Assembly (NCBI GenBank): GCA_016649525.1
Contig: JAENXM010000113.1
Span: 1-5,948 of the forward strand
Source: Actinomycetota bacterium
GTDB taxonomy: Bacteria > Actinomycetota > Geothermincolia > Fen-727 > Anoxymicrobiaceae
Reading direction: 5' to 3'
Length of the DNA stretch: 5,948 nt
In this document: one piece after another, positions 1 to 5,623 of the stretch
Numbering within the stretch: position 1 is the stretch's first letter
Layout: the number at the start of each line of letters is the position of its first letter
The notes under the pieces: model-generated
The model's input: the letters and a program-made list of their open reading frames with translations, nothing else
Database searches by the model: none
What the model was told of the DNA's origin: nothing
Program-made: the position numbers and the translations under genes

Positions 1-1884
1 AACAAGCGCCTGGGAATTCCGCCGATCAAGTTCACCGACGGCCCGCGCGGGCTGTGCCTCAACCGCTCGACATGCTTCCCGGTTGCGATGGCGAGGGGTG
101 CGACCTGGGACACCGAGCTCCACGAGCGCGTCGGGGATGCTATAGGCATCGAGGCGAGGTCGCAGGGCGCCGACTACTATGGAGGGGTCTGCATCAACGT
201 ACCGAGGCACCCCGGTTGGGGGAGGTCGCAGGAGACGTACGGCGACGACCCTTACCATCTCGGCGCCATGGCCGTCGCGATGATAAACGGGGTGCAGAGG
301 CACGTGATGGCGTGCGCGAAGCATTTCGCGTGCAACAGCATCGAGGAAGCCAGGTTCTTCGTCGACGTGCAGGTCGACGAACGTACTCTGAGGGAGATTT
401 ACCTCCGCCATTTCGAGAAATGCGTCAGGGCCGGTGTCGCATCGGTCATGAGCGCTTACAACAAGGTTAACGGGTACTACTGCGGCCACAACCGCCACCT
501 CTTGAGGGACATCCTCAAGGGGGAGTGGGGCTTCGATGGATTCGTGATGTCCGATTTCATCTGGGGAGTGAGGGACGGTGTCGAGGGTGCGAACGGCGGG
601 CTGGACATGGAGATGCCGAGCCCCTGGCGCTTCGGCAGGAGGCTGAGAAGGGCGGTCGAGCGGGGGGATGTCAAGGAGGAGGTCATCGACGAGGCGGTGA
701 CAAGGATACTCAGGACAAAGGCGAGGTTCGCGAAAGTCGGCGATAAAGCTCTTTACGACAGGGAGAAGGTCGCTTCAAGCGAGCATGCCTTCCTTGCCCT
801 CGAGGCCGCGCAGAAGAGCATGGTTCTCCTTAAGAACGAAAAAGGAGCGCTTCCACTTGACCTCGAGAACATCAAGAAGGTGGCGGTCATAGGCCGGCTG
901 GCCGACAAGGCTAACATCGGCGACAAAGGGAGCAGCCAGGTTAAACCTCCCTACGTCGTCACGCCGCTCCATGGGATCAGGGACAAGGCCGGAGGTTCGG
1001 TGGAGTTCACCTATGACAGCGGAAAGAGACTGGAAAGGGCGAGGCGTATAGCGGGGGAGGCCGACGCCGTAGTCGTGGTGGCGGGTCTCACTTACAAGGA
1101 TGAGGGGGAGTTCCTTTCGAAGTTGACCAGGATGGGTGGCGACCGCGAGGACCTGAACCTGTCCGGGCCTCAGGAGAATCTCATCAAGGCCGTAGCGGAA
1201 GTAACGGACAGGTGCATCGTGGTGCTCGAGGGTGGGTCCGCCATCACAATGGAGAACTGGAAGGAAGACGTGGAGGCCATATTCATGGCCTGGTACCCCG
1301 GCATGGAGGGCGGCCATGCCATCGCCGATATACTCTTCGGGGACGTAAACCCGAGCGGGAAGCTCCCGATAGCTTTTCCCAAGTCAACTGAACAGCTTCC
1401 CTTTTTCGACAGGAAGGCGAAGACGATTGAATACGGCTTCTATCACGGGTACCGCCTCTTCGACAAGGAGGGGCTCGAGCCCGCCTTCCCGTTCGGGTTC
1501 GGCTTGAGCTACACGGAATACGAGTACAGCAACCTGCAGCTGAGCGAAAGGCAGATCGGAAAGGGCGGCAGGAACGAGGTCTCCTTCGACGTGACGAATA
1601 CAGGCGAGATGGAAGGCCACGAGGTCGTCCAGCTGTATGTCGGTTACGACGGCTCTAAGGTCGACCGCCCGGTGAAGGAGCTCAAGGGTTTCGCAAGACT
1701 GCACCTCAAGCCAGGTGAGACAAAGACCGCGTTGATCGAGTTAAGAGCCGAGGATCTAGCCTTCTACAACGCGGACGCCGGCACATGGGAGGTCGAGGAG
1801 ATAGGGTACATCGTCTTCGTCGGGCCCTCCTCCAGACAGGATGACCTCAAGCTAAGTGAGACCTTCAGGGTATCCGGGCTGTAG
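1..1884 (+). CDS. Glycoside hydrolase family 3 (beta-glucosidase-like), 5' end cut by the window
   Basis: Family 3 enzymes remove beta-linked glucose or other sugars from the non-reducing ends of oligosaccharides or glycosides. The frame is open from base 1, and the first visible residues (LGIPPIKFTDGPRGL) already belong to the catalytic barrel, so the true start lies upstream and Met at 88 is internal. Visible in order, counting residues from base 1: the (beta/alpha)8 barrel with KHF at 107-109 and the nucleophile motif VMSDF with Asp185; the alpha/beta sandwich from about 271 to 475 (VLLKNEKGALPL, GGSAITMENW, NPSGKLPIAFP); and a fibronectin III-like domain from about 525 to 595 (VTNTGEMEGHEVVQLYV, LKGFARLHLKPGE). 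The loop DEGEF, followed by GGDRED, contains Glu368 and Glu370 as likely acid/base candidates. No PA14 insert is seen. The family is certain; substrate and cellular location are not, because any signal peptide would be outside the window. Confidence 0.95.
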   Translation, partial: NKRLGIPPIKFTDGPRGLCLNRSTCFPVAMARGATWDTELHERVGDAIGIEARSQGADYYGGVCINVPRHPGWGRSQETYGDDPYHLGAMAVAMINGVQRHVMACAKHFACNSIEEARFFVDVQVDERTLREIYLRHFEKCVRAGVASVMSAYNKVNGYYCGHNRHLLRDILKGEWGFDGFVMSDFIWGVRDGVEGANGGLDMEMPSPWRFGRRLRRAVERGDVKEEVIDEAVTRILRTKARFAKVGDKALYDREKVASSEHAFLALEAAQKSMVLLKNEKGALPLDLENIKKVAVIGRLADKANIGDKGSSQVKPPYVVTPLHGIRDKAGGSVEFTYDSGKRLERARRIAGEADAVVVVAGLTYKDEGEFLSKLTRMGGDREDLNLSGPQENLIKAVAEVTDRCIVVLEGGSAITMENWKEDVEAIFMAWYPGMEGGHAIADILFGDVNPSGKLPIAFPKSTEQLPFFDRKAKTIEYGFYHGYRLFDKEGLEPAFPFGFGLSYTEYEYSNLQLSERQIGKGGRNEVSFDVTNTGEMEGHEVVQLYVGYDGSKVDRPVKELKGFARLHLKPGETKTALIELRAEDLAFYNADAGTWEVEEIGYIVFVGPSSRQDDLKLSETFRVSGL

Positions 1885-1895
1885 AGTCTCAAACC

Positions 1896-1920
1896 GGACA
1901 GCGCCTGTCCCTTTATTCTT
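1896..1920 (+). terminator. Rho-independent terminator after the GH3 gene
   Basis: A perfect 6-bp stem (GGACAG at 1896-1901, CTGTCC at 1905-1910) with a three-base loop is followed by the T-rich tail CTTTATTCTT. It begins 12 bases after the GH3 stop. The T-rich tail overlaps the last codons and stop of the convergent minus-strand zinc-ribbon frame (stop at 1913-1915). Read from the minus strand the same stem is followed by only a weak GGTTTG tail, so it probably terminates mainly plus-strand transcription. Confidence 0.7.
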
Positions 1921-2187
1921 CAACCCAGTACTGCTCGGTTACCCAGCCGGAGCCGCCGCACTCGTCGCAGGTAATCCAGACGTCACCGATGTAGTTGCCC
2001 CACTCGTCGTAGTCGGGCTCCGCTATGAGTGGGGCTAGGGGGGAGGCGCTGCAGGTGGGGCAACCTGGGTTGCCTCGGTGCTGATGGGTTCAGTCGGCGC
2101 CTCGGGGCGCGGTCTTCCGCAGGACACAAAGAACTTATTGTCGGGTGTGACTTCTTCTCCACAGTTAGGGCAGAATCTGCTCATCAT
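1913..2187 (-). pseudogene. Small zinc-ribbon protein gene with an apparent one-base frameshift
   Basis: On the minus strand, ATG at 2187 (or the adjacent ATG at 2184) opens a 50-residue frame ending at 2035. It begins MMSRFCPNCGEEVTPDNKFF and continues VSCGRPRPEAP, a zinc ribbon of the common CPxCG...xCGRP type, but with Phe20 where the third cysteine is expected. A second frame, open from 2089 to 1913, encodes GCPTCSASPLAP, then EPDYDEWGNYIGDVW and CDECGGSGWVTEQYW before a TAA stop. This second frame has no ATG, GTG or TTG, so it can hardly be translated alone. One added base within 2089-2035 joins the two into a 91-residue protein with ribbons at both ends. Possible sites are the C6 run at 2043-2038, or just before GCPTC, which would keep a second CxxC pair. 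The first ATG has a strong Shine-Dalgarno. It could be a decaying gene, a sequencing error, or a frameshifted gene. Function unknown. Confidence 0.6.
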
Positions 2188-2191
2188 CAGG

Positions 2192-2198
2192 CCCTCCC
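2192..2198 (-). promoter_or_regulatory. Ribosome binding site of the minus-strand zinc-ribbon gene
   Basis: Read on the minus strand, GGGAGGG ends four bases before ATG at 2187 and seven before the second ATG at 2184. The second ATG therefore has the more usual spacing. This site is the main evidence that the minus-strand frame is, or recently was, a translated gene. Confidence 0.55.
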
Positions 2199-2333
2199 GT
2201 ATGTCACATAGAACACCTGTGATTCTATTGTTATTTACAGTTCGACAAATTCCAAGAAATAATTAATGATTAAAATCAACCGTGATGTTGCCTGCCTCTC
2301 GAGGAGGGAATTCTGAGTGCTGAGGAAATCTCC
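2199..2333. promoter_or_regulatory. AT-rich divergent intergenic region, probable promoters for both flanking genes
   Basis: This stretch lies between two divergent genes, and its middle part (about 2215-2280) is much more AT-rich than anything around it, as expected for promoters. Weak matches only: on the plus strand TCGACA (2242-2247) and AATGAT (2265-2270) with 17-base spacing; on the minus strand TTGTCG and TAGAAT (TAGAAT at 2227-2222) with a short 15-base spacing. I see no clear operator palindrome or riboswitch. The assignment rests mainly on gene orientation and composition. Confidence 0.4.
2301..2308 (+). promoter_or_regulatory. Strong Shine-Dalgarno that does not match the annotated start downstream
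   Basis: GAGGAGGG is the best ribosome binding site in this part of the window. The start codon at ideal distance (8 bases) is GTG at 2317, which is out of frame with the ADP-ribosylglycohydrolase. In the enzyme's own frame the nearest candidates are CTG at 2313 (4 bases away, a rare start) and GTG at 2334 (25 bases away, with its own weaker GAGGA at 2322-2326). The site thus leaves the enzyme's true start unresolved. Confidence 0.45.
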
Positions 2334-2358
2334 GTGGAAGAAGAAATCTCGCGGATAA
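2317..2358 (+). other. Possible 13-codon leader ORF overlapping the next gene's start
   Basis: GTG at 2317 opens a short frame (VLRKSPWKKKSRG, stop TAA at 2356-2358) placed 8 bases after the strong GAGGAGGG site. It overlaps the first codons of the ADP-ribosylglycohydrolase gene in another frame. It could be a translated leader, a chance ORF, or the true start of the enzyme with one base missing: an extra A in the AAA at 2326-2328 would fuse it to the enzyme as VLRKISVEEEIS. Nothing in the peptide is recognisable. Confidence 0.2.
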
Positions 2359-3305
2359 TAGGCTGTTTGGCCGGTCTTGCCGTAGGTGACGCAATGGGTC
2401 GCCCGACCGAACTTCTCTTTAATTACAGGAGGATAGAGGCTCGATACGGGAAGGTTACCGACCTTATAGGCAGGGAAGCGGGGGCTGTCACCGACGACAC
2501 GAGGCTTACCCTTACGCTGGCGGATGCCATCCTCGAGAAAGACCGCATAATAAGCGCCGACGAGCTGATCGACTTCTGGAAGTGGCACCCGGAGTTTACG
2601 TGGCGCAAGTTTTTGAGGTCTTACAACCGCAGTGTGGGCTTCTGGATCGGGGAGCACATCGTGGCGTGGGCCGGCCGTCTCGGTCTTCCGGGCCACCTGA
2701 CCGGTTACCTTAACCTATCATGGCTCGTTGCCGGGAACGAGGCGGCGATGATAATGGCCCCGGTGGGGATAATCTGCAGGGGGTGCCCCGTGGATGCCGC
2801 ACAGGCGGCTCGCGATGTAGCGCGGGCCATGCTCACGGGAGAGGGCGTGGAGGCTGCAGCGGCCTGGGCCGCCGCAATCGCCACGGCTCTTTCGAAGGGT
2901 GCCACGGTGCAGTCGGTTATCGACACGGCGAGAAGCAACGCATCTCCACAGATGCGCTCTGCAATAGAACGTGCGCTGTCTGCATCCGAGCCTTACAGTG
3001 ACGTTTATTCGGTCAGGCCCGCGCTCTACCGTTGCTGCCGCCGACTCGTGACGATCGACGCGAGGGAGACGATACCCATGGCACTGGCTATGTTCTGGCT
3101 CGCCGACGGGGACCCCATGACGGCCGTCGTCGGCGGCGCCAACCTTGGAAGGGATTCTGATACCATTGCTGGAATGGCAGGCCTGCTATCGGGAGCCCTG
3201 CGGGGCATCGAGGCTATTGATAAGTCAATTTACGGTAAAGTATGCGAGGTAAACGGTTTCGACCTCGAGGACTACGCCGCCCGCCTTGCGACTGTCAGCG
3301 CTTGA
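2334..3305 (+). CDS. ADP-ribosylglycohydrolase family protein (ARH/DraG-like)
   Basis: Members of this family (PF03747) use a binuclear Mg2+ centre to cleave ADP-ribose from modified proteins, nucleic acids or small molecules, reversing ADP-ribosylation; some members act on other substrates. With GTG at 2334 the protein has 323 residues, about normal for the family. Diagnostic motifs are IIGCLAGLAVGDAMGRPTE near the N-terminus (GD at 18-19), the metal-binding TDDT at 53-56, and the C-terminal GANLGRDSDTIAGMAGLLSG with DSDT at 274-277. All expected metal-contacting residues appear present. The middle is alanine-rich and helical, as expected for this all-alpha fold. There is no signal peptide, so it is probably cytoplasmic. 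The start is uncertain: CTG at 2313 would add seven residues (MSAEEIS). A DUF3795 gene follows 29 bases later and is probably co-transcribed. No ADP-ribosyltransferase or toxin partner is visible, so the substrate cannot be inferred. Confidence 0.9.
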   Translation: MEEEISRIIGCLAGLAVGDAMGRPTELLFNYRRIEARYGKVTDLIGREAGAVTDDTRLTLTLADAILEKDRIISADELIDFWKWHPEFTWRKFLRSYNRSVGFWIGEHIVAWAGRLGLPGHLTGYLNLSWLVAGNEAAMIMAPVGIICRGCPVDAAQAARDVARAMLTGEGVEAAAAWAAAIATALSKGATVQSVIDTARSNASPQMRSAIERALSASEPYSDVYSVRPALYRCCRRLVTIDARETIPMALAMFWLADGDPMTAVVGGANLGRDSDTIAGMAGLLSGALRGIEAIDKSIYGKVCEVNGFDLEDYAARLATVSA

Positions 3306-3334
3306 AGAGACACTACGGTAAAGGAGAGTGAAAG

Positions 3335-3784
3335 ATGCAGGTAGAAAAGGAGCTTCTGGCGCCCTGCGGGCTATACTGCGGGGTCTGCGCAATCTACATC
3401 GCCGACAGGGACGATAACCTCAAGTTCAAAGAAAGGTTGACGGGTGTCTATGGAGTTGAGCTCGATGACCTGCACTGTAAGGGCTGCCTCTCGGATGAGG
3501 TCTTCAAATACTGTAAGGTCTGCCCGATCCGCGAATGCACGCAGGAAAAGGGGTATGAGGGCTGCCACCAGTGCGACGATTTTCCGTGCAAGTTCATCGA
3601 CGACTTCCCGTTGCCGGTAGGGAAGAAGGTCATCCTTCGCGCCGTGCCGGAGTGGAGGGAGCTGGGGACCGAGCGCTGGGTCGAGAAGGAGACAGAGAAG
3701 TACCACTGTCCAGAGTGCGGGTATCCGCTTTTCAGAGGCGCCAAGCGCTGCCGCAACTGCAAGGCCGAAGTGGACGTCGACTGA
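3335..3784 (+). CDS. DUF3795 cysteine-rich protein with C-terminal zinc ribbon
   Basis: A 149-residue soluble protein with 15 cysteines. The N-terminus LAPCGLYCGVCAIYIAD is the hallmark of DUF3795 (PF12675), a family of unknown function common in anaerobic bacteria and archaea. Cysteines at 11, 15 and 18 are followed by CKGC (48-51), CKVC (60-63), Cys68, CHQC (77-80) and Cys85, a layout suited to binding zinc or an iron-sulfur cluster. A separate zinc ribbon closes the protein: CPEC at 125-128 and CRNC at 139-142. The ATG is well supported by AAGGAG eight bases upstream. The gene starts 29 bases after the ADP-ribosylglycohydrolase stop on the same strand with no terminator between them, so an operon is likely. 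Family assignment is firm; metal type and function are unknown. Confidence 0.9.
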   Translation: MQVEKELLAPCGLYCGVCAIYIADRDDNLKFKERLTGVYGVELDDLHCKGCLSDEVFKYCKVCPIRECTQEKGYEGCHQCDDFPCKFIDDFPLPVGKKVILRAVPEWRELGTERWVEKETEKYHCPECGYPLFRGAKRCRNCKAEVDVD

Positions 3785-3796
3785 AGGACCAGCCGC

Positions 3797-3896
3797 AAAA
3801 CGGGGTCAGCCCACTTTTATCGCGCGTCCTGTTTCGGAGAGTATCGATCAGAATCTTCGATTCAATGTAATAAAAGTAGTCTGACCCCGTATTTTT
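3797..3896. terminator. Possible bidirectional terminator formed by the inverted repeat
   Basis: The arms of the inverted repeat are preceded by AAAA (3797-3800) and followed by TTTTT (3892-3896), so either strand would give a GC-rich stem base followed by U residues. This could end the ADP-ribosylglycohydrolase/DUF3795 transcript before the next cluster. The 49-base loop is long for an intrinsic terminator, which lowers confidence. Confidence 0.35.
3800..3890. repeat. Inverted repeat with 21-bp arms, REP/MITE-like
   Basis: The left arm (3800-3820) and the reverse complement of the right arm (3870-3890) match at 19 of 21 positions. Both begin ACGGGGTCAG and end ACTTTTAT, differing only at two of the three central bases. 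The 49-base interior codes for nothing recognisable and has small internal stems, such as GAATC (3851-3855) with GATTC (3859-3863). The element sits 15 bases after the DUF3795 stop. From memory, ends containing GGGGTCAGAC occur in dispersed palindromic repeats associated with IS200-like/REP transposases; whether this one is dispersed cannot be judged from one copy. Confidence 0.7.
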
Positions 3897-3899
3897 AAG

Positions 3900-3905
3900 T
3901 ACAAT
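3900..3905 (+). promoter_or_regulatory. Candidate -10 box for the membrane protein/NIF3/CdsZ cluster
   Basis: TACAAT matches the TATAAT consensus at five of six bases and lies 37 bases before the TTG start at 3943, just outside the inverted repeat. No good -35 box lies 16-18 bases upstream: the nearest, CTGACC at 3881-3886, is only 13 bases away. A promoter in this gap is expected from the gene layout, but the exact box is a guess. Confidence 0.25.
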
Positions 3906-3942
3906 CTGACGGGTCGATAAAGGATTCTCTTAGGGAGCGACG

Positions 3943-4473
3943 TTGAGCCAGTATCTCGCAGTGAGCTGGGCCGGTTGGTTCTCTCATATGAATCGTTATC
4001 TTGCAACGATGCTCCTCGCCATGATCCCGCTCGCAGAGCTGAGGGGCTCCATCCCTGTGGCGTATCTGAAATTCGACATACCACTGTGGCAGGCTTTCCT
4101 GGTTTCGGTTGTCGGGAACATGATTCCTATACCATTTGTGCTCTGGTTGCTGGGTCCTGTCTCAAAGTGGCTGATGGAACACTCCAAGATAATGAACCGA
4201 TTCTTCAACTGGCTCTTCGCAAGGACGAGGAGGAAGCTGGAGAAAAAATACGAGCTTTATGCAGAAATCGCGCTGGCTATTTTCGTGGCTATACCTTTAC
4301 CGGTAACAGGCGCCTGGTCGGGGGCGGTTGCAGCGTTTATTTTCGATATACCGTACAAAAAGGCGTTATTCTGGATATTCATCGGCGTGTTGGGTGCGGG
4401 AGTGGCGGTCACCGCGGTTGTCGCCCTGCTGGGTCCGCAGAGCTTCCTCTGGAAACTGTTCGTTGGAGGTTGA
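3943..4473 (+). CDS. Small integral membrane protein, 'small multi-drug export' family (PF06695/COG2426)
   Basis: A 176-residue membrane protein. The family name suggests drug export, but I know of no solid biochemical proof of transport, so the role remains predicted. Family signatures are IPLAELRGSIPVA at 28-40 and the Pro/Gly-rich re-entrant-looking IPLPVTGAWSGAVAAF at 117-132. Hydrophobic segments lie at about 17-31, 47-72, 107-135 and 140-164. They are separated by a basic, amphipathic stretch (about 73-105, with RTRRKLEKK) that is probably cytoplasmic. TTG at 3943 is chosen because GGGAG lies a few bases upstream and the translation is collinear; GTG at 3961 and ATG at 3988 are possible shorter starts. 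The gene ends 43 bases before the likely NIF3 start, and its last codons contain the GGAGG that may serve the next gene. It probably begins the plus-strand cluster that runs out of the window. Confidence 0.85.
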   Translation: MSQYLAVSWAGWFSHMNRYLATMLLAMIPLAELRGSIPVAYLKFDIPLWQAFLVSVVGNMIPIPFVLWLLGPVSKWLMEHSKIMNRFFNWLFARTRRKLEKKYELYAEIALAIFVAIPLPVTGAWSGAVAAFIFDIPYKKALFWIFIGVLGAGVAVTAVVALLGPQSFLWKLFVGG

Positions 4474-4478
4474 TCTCA

Positions 4479-4529
4479 ATGGAAGCCCTGGAGCATCCGT
4501 TGGGGGGGCGATTAGCTTGGCTTTGTTGA
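4479..4529 (+). other. Short 16-codon ORF with a good ribosome binding site, overlapping the NIF3 start
   Basis: ATG at 4479 lies nine bases after GGAGG (4465-4469) and encodes MEALEHPLGGRLAWLC before TGA at 4527-4529. It crosses a run of seven G (4502-4508). With one more G the frame would continue as PLGGAISLALLKDIMDALG straight into NIF3. It may therefore be the true NIF3 N-terminus in a sequence missing a base, a translated leader coupled to NIF3, or chance. The peptide itself has no recognised family. Confidence 0.3.
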
Positions 4530-5623
4530 AAGACATAATGGATGCTCTGGGGGATAGCTTCCCCTGGGAGCTTGCGGTAGAGGACGACAACAGCGGCCTC
4601 CAGGTCGGCTCTCTCGACTCCGTTGTTTCAAAAGTGATGTGCTCGGTGGACGCGACAGGTCCGGTTATCGAGCGGGCCATAGCCGCAGGGTCCGACCTTC
4701 TCGTTACCCATCACCCGCTCATCGCCGGCCCGATTTCTTGCCTCGACACCGGAGGACCTCCGGGCTCTTTCGTCGAGCGGGTCATTGAAAACGGCATAAA
4801 CGTCATCGCCTGCCATACCAACGCGGACTCCGCGACGGGCGGCCTTGCCGACGTATTCGCGGGGCGTCTCGGGTTGGTCGGCGTCGAGCCGGTCCAGCCC
4901 GCGGGCCGGGTCCCATTTATGAAGATCGCTGTCTTCGTGCCGCCGGAGGCGCTAGAGGAAGTCTCCGCCGCCATTGCGGATGCCGGCGCGGGGGTGATAG
5001 GCGATTACAGGCGCTGCGGCTTCCGGACCGCGGGAACCGGCACCTTCATTCCCGGTGAGGGCGCAGAGCCGTACTCGGGTGAAGTGAATACACTCAACCT
5101 CGCCGAAGAGGTCCGGCTCGAGATGATAGTCCCCTCCTTCCTGATGTCAAGGGTTGTAAGGGCTATGCTCGGCAGGCACCCTTACGAAGAGGTCGCGTAT
5201 GATGTATATAGTACAGATAATCCGGTGCCCTGGGGGCTCGGCAGGATAGGGATGCTCGAGGAAGAAAGAACACCTGGAGATATCCTGGCGGAACTCGCCG
5301 AGTGGTGCGGCTCGCGGGATCCACGCCTTGTCGGGGACCCCTCGAAACGGGTCGGCAGGGTGGCCGTTGTGCCGGGAGCGGCGAACTCGCTCGTCGAGCC
5401 GTCCATGCGCCTGGGAGCGGAGCTGCTCGTCGCGGGAGAGGTTAACTACCACATGTCGCTGCAGGCGGCTGAGGCGGGACTTGCCTTGATATGCCTCGGG
5501 CACCTCGAGAGTGAGAGGGCTTTTGTTCCCATGATGGTGGAGTCTATCCGGGCCGCCTCCGACCAACACGGTTGGAACCTCGGGGTAGAAGGTTACTATG
5601 ACCAGGAGGTCCCCTGGCGTTGA
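4517..5623 (+). CDS. NIF3-like dinuclear metal centre protein (long form; YqfO/YbgI family)
   Basis: NIF3-family proteins (PF01784) form toroidal hexamers with two metal ions per subunit. Some are annotated as GTP cyclohydrolase I type 2, but their cellular role is not settled. From TTG at 4517 the protein has 368 residues, matching the long form. It opens LLKDIMDALGD and ELAVEDDNSGLQVG. Likely metal ligands are His65-His66 in THHPLIA, His100 and Asp104 in CHTNAD, and His329 and Glu333 in GHLESER. Between the two halves (about 135-245) lies the PII/CutA-like insert of YqfO-type members, with the motif GDYRRCGF and the GTGTF strand. The start is inferred: a G-rich run (4502-4508) eight bases upstream can act as a wobble Shine-Dalgarno, and the N-terminus then fits the family. 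The frame is open further upstream to 4328, but that part overlaps the membrane gene and looks non-coding. The stop overlaps the next gene's start. Confidence 0.92.
   Translation: MALLKDIMDALGDSFPWELAVEDDNSGLQVGSLDSVVSKVMCSVDATGPVIERAIAAGSDLLVTHHPLIAGPISCLDTGGPPGSFVERVIENGINVIACHTNADSATGGLADVFAGRLGLVGVEPVQPAGRVPFMKIAVFVPPEALEEVSAAIADAGAGVIGDYRRCGFRTAGTGTFIPGEGAEPYSGEVNTLNLAEEVRLEMIVPSFLMSRVVRAMLGRHPYEEVAYDVYSTDNPVPWGLGRIGMLEEERTPGDILAELAEWCGSRDPRLVGDPSKRVGRVAVVPGAANSLVEPSMRLGAELLVAGEVNYHMSLQAAEAGLALICLGHLESERAFVPMMVESIRAASDQHGWNLGVEGYYDQEVPWR

Noticed and set aside
775..1317. 180-residue minus-strand open frame inside the GH3 gene
   Set aside because: It lies wholly opposite a well-conserved GH3 coding region and shows no recognisable domain; long antisense frames are common in GC-rich genes.
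2035..2046. Programmed -1 ribosomal frameshift at the C6 run of the zinc-ribbon gene
   Set aside because: The in-frame codons CCT CCC CCC TAG do not form a proper X XXY YYZ slippery heptamer, and I see no clear downstream pseudoknot. A missing base or mutation is simpler.
1856..2266. Three short plus-strand open frames in the gap after GH3
   Set aside because: They lie opposite the minus-strand zinc-ribbon segments and have no ribosome binding sites or recognisable motifs.
3848..4084. 78-residue minus-strand open frame across the inverted repeat and membrane gene start
   Set aside because: It crosses the palindromic repeat and the conserved membrane-protein coding region; its translation has no recognisable family.
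4328..4516. Upstream extension of the NIF3 reading frame to ATG 4328
   Set aside because: It overlaps the membrane protein gene by about 146 bases in another frame, has no ribosome binding site, and its translation (MQRLFSIYRTKRRYSG...) matches nothing in the family.
3975..4529. 184-residue plus-strand open frame overlapping the membrane protein gene
   Set aside because: The translation is Gly/Arg/Cys-rich with no membrane segments, typical of a shifted-frame shadow, while the 3943 frame matches a known membrane family.
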